Positions 43,790-52,682 of a stretch of DNA of 64,000 nucleotides are shown here, in pieces. The stretch lies in NCBI GenBank assembly GCA_901457705.2, contig LR590083.2, positions 372,001 to 436,000 of the forward strand. Reading direction: 5' to 3'. The notes beneath the pieces were generated by a model. It searched no databases and was not told where the DNA came from. It was given only the letters and a program-made list of their open reading frames with translations. This DNA is from Beijerinckiaceae bacterium RH AL1. GTDB taxonomy: Bacteria; Pseudomonadota; Alphaproteobacteria; Rhizobiales; Beijerinckiaceae. Position 1 is the stretch's first letter, and each line of letters starts with the position of its first letter. Made by a program: the position numbers and the translations under genes.

Positions 43790-45628
43790 CTACTCCACCG
43801 TGACGCTCTTCGCGAGATTGCGCGGCTGGTCGGCGTCCTTCCCCATGAAGACGGCGGTGTGGTACGCGATCATCTGCACCGGCACGGCGTAGACAAGCGC
43901 GGTGAAGTCTGGCGCCATGTCGGCGAGCACGATGGTCTCTTCGGCTTCCGTCGCGAATTCCGCGGCGGCGCGCGCGTCGCCGATGAGGATCAGCCGGCCG
44001 CCGCGCGCCGAGACCTCCTGCATGTTGGACACCGTCTTCTCGTAGACGGCATCGTGCGGTGCGATGACAATCACCGGCATGTCCTCGTCGATGAGGGCGA
44101 TCGGCCCGTGCTTCAGCTCGCCCGCCGCATAGCCTTCGGCATGCAGGTAGGAGAGCTCCTTCAGCTTCAGCGCGCCTTCCATCGCCAGCGGGAACGAGGT
44201 GCCGCGGCCGAGATAGAGGACGTCGCGCACCTTGCCGAGCTCGCGCGCCAGGTGCTCGACCTGCCCCTCGTGCTTGATCGCGTCCGCCATCAGGCCCGGT
44301 ACCGCGATGAGATTCTCGACGAGGCGCGCTTCCTCGGCCTCGGAGAGCGTGCCGCGGGCGCGGCCGACCGCCAACGCGAGGCAAGCGAGCACGGCGAGCT
44401 GACAGGTGAAGGCTTTCGTCGAGGCGACGCCGATCTCAGGGCCGGCGAGGGTCAGCGCGGCGACGTCGCTCTCGCGCGCCATCGTCGAGGTCGGCACGTT
44501 GACGACGGAGAGGATCTTCTGCCCGTTCGCCTTGGCATAGCGCAGCGAGGCCAGCGTGTCCGCCGTCTCGCCGGATTGCGACACGACGATCGTCAGCCCG
44601 TTGGCCGACATCGGCACCTCGGCGTAACGGAATTCCGAGGCGACCTCGATCGTCACCGGGATGCGCGCGTACCGCTCAAACCAGTATTTCGAGGTCAGCC
44701 CCGCCATGTAGGCGGTGCCGCAGGCGGTGATCGTCAGCCGGTCGATCTTCGCGACGTCGAGCGGCAGCTCGAAGGGCAGCGCGACGCGGCCGCCCGCCAT
44801 GTCGAGGTAATGCGCCAGCGTGCGGCCGACGACCTCCGGCTGCTCGTGGATCTCCTTCGCCATGAAATGGCGGTGATTGCCCTTGTCGACGAGGAAGGCC
44901 GAGGCCATCGTCTTGATCTGCTTGCGCTCAACCCGGACGTGGCTCGAGTCGAAGAACACCGCCTTGTCGTGCGTCAGCACGACCCAGTCGCCTTCCTCGA
45001 GATAGGTGAGCGTGTCCGTAAAAGGCGCCAGCGCCAGCGCGTCGGAGCCGAGGTACATCGTGCCGGCCTCGCCGCCCTGGCCGAAGCCGACGGCGAGCGG
45101 CGCGCCCTGCCGGGCGCCGATGAGAAGGTTCTCCTGGCCGTCGAACAGGAAGGCGAGCGCGAAGGCGCCCTTGAGCCGCGGCAGGCTGACCGCCACCGCC
45201 TCGGCCGGCGTCAGGCCGCGGTCCATCGCGTCGGTGACGAGATGCGCGACGACCTCGGTGTCGGTCTGGGTCGCGAACACGTGGCCGCGACCCTCAAGCT
45301 CCTGGCGCAGCTCGCGGAAGTTCTCGATGATGCCGTTGTGGACGACCGCCACCTTGGCAGTCGCGTGCGGATGCGCGTTCACCTCGGTCGGGCGTCCGTG
45401 CGTCGCCCAGCGGGTGTGGCCGATGCCGCTGGTGCCGTAGAGCGGGTCCTGGCGCAGCACGGCTTCGAGGTTGCGCAGCTTGCCCTGGGCGCGCCGGCGC
45501 GTCAGCCGGCCGCCCTCCAGCGTGGCGACGCCCGCCGAGTCGTAGCCGCGATATTCCAGCCGCTTCAGCGCCTCGACGAGGTGCTCGGCGACGGGCTCGC
45601 GACTGAGGATGCCGACGATGCCGCACAT
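43790..45628 (-). CDS. glmS: glutamine-fructose-6-phosphate aminotransferase (isomerising)
   Basis: The 612-residue enzyme makes glucosamine-6-phosphate, the first step to UDP-GlcNAc. It has nucleophile Cys2 (MCGIVGIL), the RLEYRGYDSAG and GHTRWATHGRPTEVNAHPH glutaminase motifs, then two SIS domains (CGTAYMAG, SQSGETADTLASLRYAK, GRGTSFPLAMEGALKLKE) and the conserved terminal KSVTVE. It follows glmU by 4 bp on the same strand, the common glmUS order, and is in turn followed without a gap by the frameshifted glycosyltransferase gene. No glmS ribozyme is expected or seen in this lineage. Confidence 0.97.
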   Translation of the reverse strand: MCGIVGILSREPVAEHLVEALKRLEYRGYDSAGVATLEGGRLTRRRAQGKLRNLEAVLRQDPLYGTSGIGHTRWATHGRPTEVNAHPHATAKVAVVHNGIIENFRELRQELEGRGHVFATQTDTEVVAHLVTDAMDRGLTPAEAVAVSLPRLKGAFALAFLFDGQENLLIGARQGAPLAVGFGQGGEAGTMYLGSDALALAPFTDTLTYLEEGDWVVLTHDKAVFFDSSHVRVERKQIKTMASAFLVDKGNHRHFMAKEIHEQPEVVGRTLAHYLDMAGGRVALPFELPLDVAKIDRLTITACGTAYMAGLTSKYWFERYARIPVTIEVASEFRYAEVPMSANGLTIVVSQSGETADTLASLRYAKANGQKILSVVNVPTSTMARESDVAALTLAGPEIGVASTKAFTCQLAVLACLALAVGRARGTLSEAEEARLVENLIAVPGLMADAIKHEGQVEHLARELGKVRDVLYLGRGTSFPLAMEGALKLKELSYLHAEGYAAGELKHGPIALIDEDMPVIVIAPHDAVYEKTVSNMQEVSARGGRLILIGDARAAAEFATEAEETIVLADMAPDFTALVYAVPVQMIAYHTAVFMGKDADQPRNLAKSVTVE

Positions 45629-45632
45629 AGGC

Positions 45633-47003
45633 TCAGCCTTTCTTCCTGGCCGCCTTCAACGCGGCCTGTGTCTCGCGAAACGTCCTGGCCCAGCCGGGCT
45701 TCGACACCTGGCGCGCCCGCGCGATGGCGAGCGCATCGGCCTCGACGTCCTCCGTCACCACAGCACCGGTCCCGATGTAGGCGCCGTCGCCGATGGTGAC
45801 GGGCGCCACGAGGGCGCTGTCGCTGCCGACGAAGACGTCGGCGCCGATGGTCGTCCTGAATTTCTGGAAGCCGTTGTAGTTGCAGGTGATAGTTCCGGCC
45901 CCGACGTTGGTTCGCGCGCCGATGTCGGCGTCCCCGATGTAGCTCAGGTGGTTGGCCTTGACGCCCGCCGCCAAGGTCGAGGCTTTCACCTCGACGAAAT
46001 TGCCGACATGCACGTCCTCGGCCAGCACGGCGCCGGGGCGCAGCCGCGCGAACGGGCCGACGATGGCGCCCGGTCCGACCTCGGCGCCCTCGAGATGCGA
46101 GAAGGCGCGGATGCGCGCCCCGTCGGCCACCGCGACGCCTGGGGCGAAGACGACGTGCGGCTCGACCAAGACGTCGCGCCCGAGCTTGGTATCGAACGAG
46201 AAGGTGACGCTCGCGGGATCGACGAGCGTCGCGCCGCCGCGCATCGCCGCCTCGCGCAATCGCGCCTGCATCGAGGCTTCGCAGCGCGCGAGCTGCACCC
46301 GATCGTTGACGCCCTGAACCTCGGCCTCGTCGACGGTCACGAAGGCGGCGGTCAGGCCGCGCCGCCGAGCCACCTCGACGATGTCGGTGAGGTAGAACTC
46401 GTTCTGCGCGTTGTCATTGCCGATCGACTGGAGGAGATCGAGGGCGAGGCGCCCGTCGAGGGCCATCAGGCCGGCGTTGCAGAGCGTGACGGCGCGTTCC
46501 TCAGGCGTCGCATCGCGGTCCTCGCGAATCGCGAACAACGTCTCGCCGGCGGTAAGCAGGCGGCCGTAGCCCTTCGGGTCGCGGGCCTCGAAGCCGAGGA
46601 CGACGACCGCCGCGCCGGTCTCGGCCAGGCGGCCGCGCAGGAGCGCGAAGGTCTCGGGACGCACCAGCGGCGTGTCGGCGAAAGCGACGACGAGGTCGTC
46701 GTAGCCTTCTGCGATGGCCTCGCGCGCCGCCAGAACGGCATGCGCCGTGCCGCGCCGTTCGGCCTGGGTGAACGGGCGTGCCTGGCCCGCTTGCGCCGCC
46801 ACGTCGTCGCGGCCGGGGCCGAGCACGAGGGCCACCTCGCCGATCCCGGCTCCCGCGATCGCCGAGAGGGAGTGGGCGAGCAACGAGCGCCCGGCGACCT
46901 CGTGGAGCACCTTGGGCCGCGCCGAGCGCATGCGGGTGCCCTCACCCGCCGCGAGCACGACGGCAAGGCATGTGCGCTGCGGCTGCGAGCTTTTGACGTC
47001 CAT
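45633..47003 (-). CDS. glmU: bifunctional GlcNAc-1-phosphate uridyltransferase / GlcN-1-phosphate acetyltransferase
   Basis: The 456-residue enzyme completes UDP-GlcNAc synthesis. The N-terminal pyrophosphorylase domain starts VVLAAGEGTRMRSARPKVLHEVAG; the C-terminal acetyltransferase domain is a hexapeptide beta-helix with NFVEVKAS, KANHLSYIGDADIG and NYNGFQKFRTTIG, which contains the acetyl-CoA and sugar-binding residues. The ATG at 47003 has a GGGAGA site just upstream; a longer frame to 47033 has none. It forms an operon with glmS and feeds peptidoglycan, LPS and the nearby glycan enzymes. Confidence 0.97.
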   Translation of the reverse strand: MDVKSSQPQRTCLAVVLAAGEGTRMRSARPKVLHEVAGRSLLAHSLSAIAGAGIGEVALVLGPGRDDVAAQAGQARPFTQAERRGTAHAVLAAREAIAEGYDDLVVAFADTPLVRPETFALLRGRLAETGAAVVVLGFEARDPKGYGRLLTAGETLFAIREDRDATPEERAVTLCNAGLMALDGRLALDLLQSIGNDNAQNEFYLTDIVEVARRRGLTAAFVTVDEAEVQGVNDRVQLARCEASMQARLREAAMRGGATLVDPASVTFSFDTKLGRDVLVEPHVVFAPGVAVADGARIRAFSHLEGAEVGPGAIVGPFARLRPGAVLAEDVHVGNFVEVKASTLAAGVKANHLSYIGDADIGARTNVGAGTITCNYNGFQKFRTTIGADVFVGSDSALVAPVTIGDGAYIGTGAVVTEDVEADALAIARARQVSKPGWARTFRETQAALKAARKKG

Positions 47004-47104
47004 GCGATTCTCCCGTCGGGCTTTCCTTCCCAACTAAGCCATGGTCGAGGCAAGGCGAAAGTCCGCCTCGGCGACGGTCGAGGCTGGCCGGCAGCCCCGT
47101 GATC

Positions 47105-47305
47105 CTACCCGCGAAAGGCCCAGACGAGCCCCGCGATAAGGCCGGCGAGCGCCCCGAGCGGCAAGCAAACCAGCATCTCGCGCATCCCGAAGGTGCCGTC
47201 GTATCGCGGATAAAACTGCATCACGAATAGCGCGACCGCAAAGCCCACGACGACGCCGAGCGCGATGCCGCCGAGAGCACCGAGCAAAATCCAGATCATG
47301 CGCAC
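47105..47305 (-). CDS. small two-helix membrane protein of unknown function
   Basis: This 66-residue product has two hydrophobic helices (residues 4-30 and 46-64) joined by a short loop with PRYDGTFGMRE. I do not recognise a family. GTG at 47305 with a GAGG five bases upstream is the chosen start; ATG at 47299 is the alternative. Codon use and the clean two-helix pattern suggest a real gene. It lies upstream of glmU on the same strand, about 100 bp away, and diverges from the TetR regulator. Confidence 0.6.
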   Translation of the reverse strand: MRMIWILLGALGGIALGVVVGFAVALFVMQFYPRYDGTFGMREMLVCLPLGALAGLIAGLVWAFRG

Positions 47306-47511
47306 GAACGCCTCGCCGGCCGAAGTCAGGGGTCTGCGTGAGCGGTTGTCGAGCGGCTGGCAAGGGCCCGGCTTCGCTTATGGTGACCCGTCCGGCCCTT
47401 TTGGTCTCGCCAGCCCCAGGGCCGCGGTCTAAAGGCCGCGGCGAAGGCTTCCTTGGACCCGCAGGGGCTGGCGTCCTATATTCCGCTCGACGTTTCGGGA
47501 GAGGACGACAG

Positions 47512-48246
47512 ATGGCCGACGAGACCGCGCACGCGGATTCCGCACCCGAGCCGCGCGAGGTGAAGGCTGCGCCCAAGCTTGCGCCGAAGGACGCGATCAT
47601 CGAAGCCCTGATGGAACTGGCCGGGGAGCGCACCTGGGAGGACATCACGATCACCGATGTCGCGACCCGCGCCAACCTGTCTTTGGCCGATTTCCGCGAC
47701 GCCTTCCCCTCGAAGGGCGCGGTGCTCGCCGCCTTCTCGCGCAAGATCGACCGCATCGTGCTCGACGGCACGACCGACGACCTGATGGGCGAGCCCGCCA
47801 AGGAGCGGCTCTTCGACGTGCTCATGCGTCGCCTCGACGCGCTCGCGCCCTACAAGCTCGGGCTCGAGGGCATCGTCGAATGGGTGCAGCGGGCCCCGAT
47901 GGCGGCGGCCGCGATCAACCGGCTCGAGGTCAACTCGATGCGCTTCATGCTGGAGGCCGCCGGCATCGAGTCCGAAGGTCCGGTCGGCGCCGTGAAGCTG
48001 CAGGGGCTGGTTCTGGTCTGGTCGCGCGTGATTCGCTCCTGGCTGCGCGACGACGATCCCGGCCTCGCCCCCACGATGGCGCTGCTCGACAAGGAGCTGA
48101 CGCGCGGTGGCAAGATCGTCTCGCGCGTCGACGACGTGAACCGGCTCGCCTCGCCGCTGTTCTCGCTCGCCCGCGCGATGTTCGAGCGCCGGCCGGACTA
48201 TCCCCGCGAAACGGCCAGGAAAGGCGACGAGGCGGCGGGCTTCTGA
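47512..48246 (+). CDS. TetR-family transcriptional regulator
   Basis: The 244-residue protein (ATG at 47512 after a GGGAGAGG site) has a 30-residue acidic/Ala-rich lead, then the TetR helix-turn-helix with WEDITITDVATRANLSLADFRDAFPSKGAVLAAF. The rest is the variable ligand-binding helical domain, with EWVQRAPMAAAAINRLE and a helix containing LVWSRVIRSWL. The ligand and target genes are unknown; the small membrane protein gene transcribed the opposite way and mepA downstream are the nearest candidates. A longer frame from 47338 has no support. Confidence 0.85.
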   Translation: MADETAHADSAPEPREVKAAPKLAPKDAIIEALMELAGERTWEDITITDVATRANLSLADFRDAFPSKGAVLAAFSRKIDRIVLDGTTDDLMGEPAKERLFDVLMRRLDALAPYKLGLEGIVEWVQRAPMAAAAINRLEVNSMRFMLEAAGIESEGPVGAVKLQGLVLVWSRVIRSWLRDDDPGLAPTMALLDKELTRGGKIVSRVDDVNRLASPLFSLARAMFERRPDYPRETARKGDEAAGF

Positions 48247-48354
48247 GCCGCACGCCTGTGGGCGGCAGCGCATCGGGCCGTTTGTCTCGCGAGCTTCGCG
48301 TGTAAGCTCTCCGGCGCGGCCGGCGGCGATGGCCTCGGCCTTCATGGGGTCACG

Positions 48355-49148
48355 ATGCAGCTTCGTCACTTCGCTCTTGCCGCGCTCTTTGCCTGCGCAA
48401 CGCTCCCCGCGCTCGCCCAGGATCGCGGCTCGATGCAGCCGCGCGACCTCGCGCCGCTCGCCGATCCCGCCGACCCCGGCCTGCCGGCGAAGGAGGTGTT
48501 CGGACGCGAGCGCGAGCCTTCGGCTGGTCCGCCGCACGTCTACGGCTTCTACTCGCGCGGCTGCATCGCGGGCGCCCAGCCGTTGCCGCAGGATGGGCCG
48601 GACTGGCAGATCATGCGGCCCTCCCGCAACCGCTTCTACGGCCATCCGGTGCTGCTCGCCTTCATCGAGCGCCTGGCGCATCGCGTTCGCGGCACCACGC
48701 GCTGGCCCGGCATTCTGATCGGCGACATGGCGCAGCCCCGCGGCGGCCCCATGCTGAATGGTCATGCCTCGCACCAGATCGGCCTTGACGTCGACGTGTG
48801 GCTGCGCCCGATGCCCGACCACCGCATGCCGCGGGAGGAGCGCGAGTTCTCGAACTCGCTGATGGTCGTGCGCAACGATCGCAAGGACGTCGATCCGCGC
48901 TTCTTCACGCCCGACACGCTGCAGGTCATCAAGGACGCAGCGACCGACCCGGAGGTGCAGCGCATCTTCGTCAACGCGGCGATCAAGCGCGCCATCTGCC
49001 GCGAGGCGCACGGCGATCGCTCGTGGCTCGAGAAGGTGAGGCCGATGTTCGGCCATGACTACCACTTCCACGTCCGGCTGTTCTGCCCGCCGGGCGAGAC
49101 GAGCTGCCAGCCGCAGGCGGAGGTGGCGTCAGGCGAGGGCTGCGACGC
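48355..49148 (+). pseudogene. mepA: penicillin-insensitive murein endopeptidase MepA, 5' part, split by an IS21 element
   Basis: The gene begins with a signal peptide (MQLRHFALAALFACATLPALAQ) and carries the MepA/LAS zinc-peptidase motifs: NGHASHQIGLDVDVWL, and FGHDYHFHVRLFCP. The family cuts D-alanyl-meso-diaminopimelate cross-links of peptidoglycan in the periplasm. At 49149 an IS21-family element interrupts it. As it now reads, translation runs into the element and stops at 49230, giving 291 residues with a foreign tail of about 27 residues. The metal-binding residues are all before the break, so residual activity is possible. Removing the element and one target copy restores a perfect frame into the 3' part at 51655-51805. 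Confidence 0.93.
49142..49148. repeat. IS21 target-site duplication, left copy
   Basis: The 7-bp sequence GCGACGC directly precedes the element and is repeated exactly at 51648-51654 after it. Removing one copy with the element rejoins the mepA reading frame. Confidence 0.95.
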
Positions 49149-49202
49149 TGTCAATCGGCTCGCAATGTTGACCCCTGATCGGCGTCCAACTTTGACCCCT
49201 CT
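49149..49202 (+). repeat. IS21 terminal inverted repeat, istB side
   Basis: This end holds TGTCAATCGG at the tip and two internal direct repeats of the TTGACCCCT type, separated by a TGATCGGCGTCCAA segment. The same units occur in reverse at the other end, as expected for multiple transposase-binding sites. Confidence 0.85.
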
Positions 49203-49294
49203 GTTGCCGCTTGCACGGGCGCTTCAGTAGCGCTCGCCCCGGCGTAAGCTGGTCGGGGTTGCGGAGCCGGGGCGAGCGCGGTCCCAAGCCCCCT

Positions 49295-50035
49295 TCAGCC
49301 TCGGTTCTTGAAGCGCCAGCTCTCGTTGCCGGTCTCGACGATGTCGCAGTGGTGGGTGAGGCGATCGAGCAGCGCTGTGGTCATTTTGGCGTCGCCGAAG
49401 ACGCTGGGCCATTCGCCGAAGGCGAGGTTGGTGGTGACCATGACCGAGGTGCGCTCGTAGAGGCGGCTGATCAGGTGGAACAGCAGCTGGCCGCCGCTCT
49501 GCGCAAAGGGAAGGTAGCCGAGTTCGTCGAGGATGACGAAGTCCATGCGGGTGAGATAGTCCGCAAGGCGTCCTTGACGACCTGCGCGGGTCTCGGCCTC
49601 GAGCCTGTTGACGAGATCGAGCGTGTTGAAGAAGCGGCCGCGTTTGCCGGCACGGATGCAGCTGCGGGCGATCGCTATCGCGAGGTGGGTCTTGCCGGTA
49701 CCGGTGCCGCCGACGAGCACGCAGTTGCGCTGCTCGGCGATGAAGTGGCCGCCGGCAAGATCGCGCACGAGGACCTCGTTGATCGGCGTGCCGACGAAGG
49801 CGAAGTCGGCGACGTCCTTGGCGAGCGGCAGCCGGGCAATCGTCATCTGGTACTTGATGGATCGGGCCAGCTTCTCGTCGATCTCGGCCTTGAGCAGGTC
49901 GCCGACGAGGCGCTGGGGCTCGTGCTGGCGCTTGACGGCGGTGGTGACGATCTCGTCGAAGGCCGAGCGCATGCCGAAGAGCTTGAGCGAGCCCATCATG
50001 TCGAGGATGTCGGTGCGTTCCAGTAGACGTTCCAT
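49295..50035 (-). CDS. istB: IS21 transposition helper ATPase IstB
   Basis: The 246-residue AAA+ protein has Walker [18 protein letters not shown], Walker [13 protein letters not shown] and a sensor region [11 protein letters not shown]. IstB forms nucleoprotein filaments that select the target and stimulate the IstA transposase. Its ATG lies 3 bp after the istA stop codon on the same strand, the usual coupled arrangement. It appears full length and undamaged. Confidence 0.96.
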   Translation of the reverse strand: MERLLERTDILDMMGSLKLFGMRSAFDEIVTTAVKRQHEPQRLVGDLLKAEIDEKLARSIKYQMTIARLPLAKDVADFAFVGTPINEVLVRDLAGGHFIAEQRNCVLVGGTGTGKTHLAIAIARSCIRAGKRGRFFNTLDLVNRLEAETRAGRQGRLADYLTRMDFVILDELGYLPFAQSGGQLLFHLISRLYERTSVMVTTNLAFGEWPSVFGDAKMTTALLDRLTHHCDIVETGNESWRFKNRG

Positions 50036-50038
50036 GGG

Positions 50039-51535
50039 TCAGATCCTTCTGAGGCTGTCGTAGCGGGCACAATCGGCGATCGGCGCATGGCGGAGGGTCA
50101 GCGCGTCCGGCGTCATGATGGTGATCGGCGGCGCGGGGTCGCGCTGCCGCGAGACGATGTTGATGATGACGTCGGCAGACGAGACGCCCTCGATCAGCGC
50201 CTCCGCGCAGGCGCTCTCGACCGCCTGCAGGCCGTCGCTGAGCACCATGGCGAGGATCTTCGCCATCTGCCGGTCGCCGTCGTCGGAGCCGGCGAGCTTG
50301 CGGCGAATGCGATCGATCGCCTGCGGCAGCACCCAGTCCTTGAACGGGGCGCCGTTGCGCAGCGCACCGGGCTTGCGGGCGAGGACCGGCACGTAGTGCC
50401 AGGGATCGCAGATGGTCGCGCCGCGGCCGAAGACGCGGCTATGCTCGGCGACGATGCGGCCGTCCTGGCGGATCACCACGCGGTCGGCATACGCCTGGAT
50501 CTCGACGGGTCGTCCGACGGCGCTGGCGCTGACCGAGTACTTGTTGTTGTCGAAGCGCACGAGGCAGGTCTTCGAGACCGATGCCGGTAGCGCATGGAAG
50601 CCGTCGAACCGGCCGGCGTGGCGCACGAGGTGCGGGCGCTCGGCCTCGAACATCTCCCACACCGTTCGGTCGGTCTGCTCGGGATGGGGGTGCGCCTTGG
50701 CATAGGCAACGCACCGGTCGAGCAGCATGCCGTTCAGCTCGTCGTAGCTCTTCACGCGCAGCCGAGGCGTGAAGAAGCGCTCGCGGACAAGCCCGACCTG
50801 GTTCTCGACTTGCCCCTTCTCCCAGCCCGACGCCGGCGTGCAGGCGACGGGTTCGACGAGATGGTGCGCACACATCTGCAGGAAGCGCCGATTGTAGCCG
50901 CGGTCCTTGCCGACGAGGATCGTCTCGACCGCCGTCTTCATGTTGTCGTAGATGCCGCGCCTGCAGGCTCCCTTGAAGAAGGCGAAGGCCCGGTCGTGCG
51001 CGTCGAAGACCATCTCCTGGCTCTCGCGCGGATAGGCTCGGACGAACATCATGCGGCTGTGACAGAGCCGGACGTGCGCCACCTTCACGGTCGTCGTCGC
51101 GCCACCGATCAGCACGATGTCGTGGCTCCAGTCGAACTGGAACGCCTCTCCCGGCGCGAAGGCCAGCGGCACATAGGCTTCCGCGCTCGCCGCCGCGTGC
51201 CCCTTTGCCCAGACCCTGGCATAGCGGCGCACCGCATCGTAGCCGCCCTCGTAGCCGAGCGCCCGCAGCTCCTCGAAGACCCGGATCAGCGTGAGGCGCT
51301 CCCGCGCCGCCTTCGTCGCGTTGCGGGCGAGCATCGCCTCGAGATCGGTCTTCCAGCGCCCGAGCTTGGGCCGCGGCTGCACCTCGCGCTCGTAAGCAAA
51401 CGAGGTCTCGCCCGAGCGCAGCACCTTGCGCACCGTGTTGCGCGAGATCTTCAGGTCGCGGGCGATCTCTTTGATCGACTTGCCCTTGACCAGATGCTCC
51501 CGCCGTATCCGGCCGACCGTCTCCACAACCAACAT
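50039..51535 (-). CDS. istA: IS21 transposase IstA
   Basis: The 498-residue transposase (ATG at 51535) has an N-terminal helix-turn-helix (KSIKEIARDLKISRNTVRKVLR) and an RNase H-like DDE core: Asp in FQFDWSHD, Asp in GIYDNMKTAV and Glu in GWEKGQVENQVGLVRERF. A C-terminal segment has the beta-barrel typical of the family (LVRFDNNKYSV). All catalytic residues are present, so it may be active. A longer frame to 51580 is open but less likely because the family starts at MLVVETVGRIR. Confidence 0.95.
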   Translation of the reverse strand: MLVVETVGRIRREHLVKGKSIKEIARDLKISRNTVRKVLRSGETSFAYEREVQPRPKLGRWKTDLEAMLARNATKAARERLTLIRVFEELRALGYEGGYDAVRRYARVWAKGHAAASAEAYVPLAFAPGEAFQFDWSHDIVLIGGATTTVKVAHVRLCHSRMMFVRAYPRESQEMVFDAHDRAFAFFKGACRRGIYDNMKTAVETILVGKDRGYNRRFLQMCAHHLVEPVACTPASGWEKGQVENQVGLVRERFFTPRLRVKSYDELNGMLLDRCVAYAKAHPHPEQTDRTVWEMFEAERPHLVRHAGRFDGFHALPASVSKTCLVRFDNNKYSVSASAVGRPVEIQAYADRVVIRQDGRIVAEHSRVFGRGATICDPWHYVPVLARKPGALRNGAPFKDWVLPQAIDRIRRKLAGSDDGDRQMAKILAMVLSDGLQAVESACAEALIEGVSSADVIINIVSRQRDPAPPITIMTPDALTLRHAPIADCARYDSLRRI

Positions 51536-51585
51536 CCCCGCCGCCCGCCCGCCGTCAAAACGGACAGCGCAACAGGCCAAGATTA

Positions 51586-51647
51586 AGGGGTCAGTTTTGG
51601 ACGCCGATCACCCCGATAAGGGGGTCAGTTTTGCAGGCCGAAACACA
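51586..51647 (-). repeat. IS21 terminal inverted repeat, istA side
   Basis: Read on the minus strand it starts TGTGTTTCGG and has two ACTGACCCC-type repeats with a GATCGGCGTCCAA segment between them, matching the istB-side end. It lies upstream of istA and probably carries its promoter. Confidence 0.85.
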
Positions 51648-51654
51648 GCGACGC
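51648..51654. repeat. IS21 target-site duplication, right copy
   Basis: The 7-bp sequence GCGACGC directly follows the element and matches the left copy at 49142-49148. Confidence 0.95.
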
Positions 51655-51805
51655 GACGCTTCAGCGCTGGTTCCAGCCGTCGATCCTGCATCCGCCGCCG
51701 CCGAAGAAGCCTCCGTTCCCGCGGCCGCCGCTCACCATGGCCTTCATGGGCGACGCCTGCCGCGCCGTCGCCGCCGCGCCCGGGCAGCAGTACGGGGAGC
51801 GCTGA
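51655..51805 (+). pseudogene. mepA: mepA 3' fragment downstream of the IS21 element
   Basis: In the frame that would continue mepA, this piece encodes TLQRWFQPSILHPPPPKK and the terminal DACRAVAAAPGQQYGER before a TGA at 51803-51805. These residues match the WF-x-P-rich tail normally found at the C-terminus of MepA. There is no start signal; it is a leftover of the gene split by the insertion at 49149. Confidence 0.9.
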
Positions 51806-51845
51806 CCATCGGCCGACACGCGCGCCGAGACGATAGCCAGTCCGA

Positions 51846-52268
51846 TCAGGCCGCCGTGCGCTGCGCCGGATCCTTGGCGTGCGACATGCCTTTGATGACC
51901 TCGTCCTTGTAGCTCCAGAGCAAGGCCATCAGCTCCTCGAGCTCCTTTTCGGGGACGTTGAACTTGTAGAAGGTCGTCCGGCACTCCGTCATGACAATGT
52001 CGAACTCGCGCTCGGTGATCCCGAGATGCGAATGCGCGTCACCCATAGGTCTACCCTGGTAGACCTGCGGGCCGCCGGTCGCCTGCACGACCCAGTTGGT
52101 CAGGATGTACTTGAAGCCGGCCTTCTCGTGCTTGTCGTGGAAGGCCTTGATTGCCGGGTTGCTGTTCAGCGTCTCGTTGACATAGAGCCGATCCGTCAGA
52201 TCGTCGGCCGTCGCGGCGATCGGGATGTACCCACCGAGCCGCTCGTACAAGCTCTTCTCTTCGGTCAT
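51846..52268 (-). CDS. group I truncated haemoglobin
   Basis: The 140-residue protein (ATG at 52268 with a strong GGGGAGG site) starts SLYERLGGYIPIAATADDL, the group I 2/2-globin opening. It has the F-helix AHSHLGITEREFD, in which a histidine binds haem, and an FKYILTNW/GRPMGD segment. Such proteins bind oxygen and can detoxify nitric oxide. It is monocistronic; its upstream region includes an inverted repeat that might be an operator. The long upstream frame to 52409 has no support. Confidence 0.9.
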   Translation of the reverse strand: MTEEKSLYERLGGYIPIAATADDLTDRLYVNETLNSNPAIKAFHDKHEKAGFKYILTNWVVQATGGPQVYQGRPMGDAHSHLGITEREFDIVMTECRTTFYKFNVPEKELEELMALLWSYKDEVIKGMSHAKDPAQRTAA

Positions 52269-52682
52269 GAAATTCCTCCCCGGTAAACAAGCATTCGTCG
52301 CCGCCTTGGCGCAAACGCCTGCGATTGACGCAAGTCTTCCTTCAGTCAACGCGGCGAGCGCTTCTGTTTTTCGATACTTTGAACATCGAACAAGCGTAAC
52401 AGCCCACATGGCGGGCGATACAAGCAGTTACAGGGGGCGCTATTTATTTGCGCCGTGTATATCGTAACTGTCGGTCGAGAACGATTTCCGGTCAAGCGCC
52501 GGGCCATCCGTCGATGGGCGGGTCTGTCGATGGGGACACGGCGAAGGACCGAAGGCAAAGCGCGTCAACAGCTGCCCGCCGCGATCGTGGCGCGCGCCTA
52601 ACGGCACCCAACACCATCGCGAGACCCGCGCGCGGACCCTGCTCGGCGAGCGTGGTTCACAGAAAGAGCAGGGAGCCGCGGC
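52269..52682. promoter_or_regulatory. intergenic region with the truncated haemoglobin promoter and an inverted repeat
   Basis: This 414-bp stretch contains no supported gene. About 105 bp before the haemoglobin start a perfect TTCGAT-N9-ATCGAA inverted repeat is found at 52370-52390, which could be an operator. The nearby stretch (52350-52460) is AT-rich. The part next to 52600-52682 lies downstream of the hydroxyacyl-CoA dehydrogenase stop codon and shows no clear terminator. Confidence 0.4.

Larger units (their letters stand above)
49149..51647 (-). mobile_element. complete IS21-family insertion sequence, 2499 bp
   Basis: The element starts with TGTCAATCGG and ends with the complement of TGTGTTTCGG, with imperfect terminal inverted repeats. 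It is flanked by a 7-bp direct repeat, GCGACGC (49142-49148 and 51648-51654), which is a target duplication. It carries istA and istB in the normal order, with no visible frameshift, so it looks intact and recent. IS21 elements usually duplicate 4-8 bp. The insertion is in mepA. Confidence 0.96.

Noticed and set aside
43859-45799. 646-residue plus-strand frame
   Set aside because: Antisense to glmS; shadow of a strongly coding gene.
49100-49230. The 291-residue MepA frame as a normal full-length gene
   Set aside because: Its last 27 residues are encoded by the IS21 end; the true C-terminus is found after the element.
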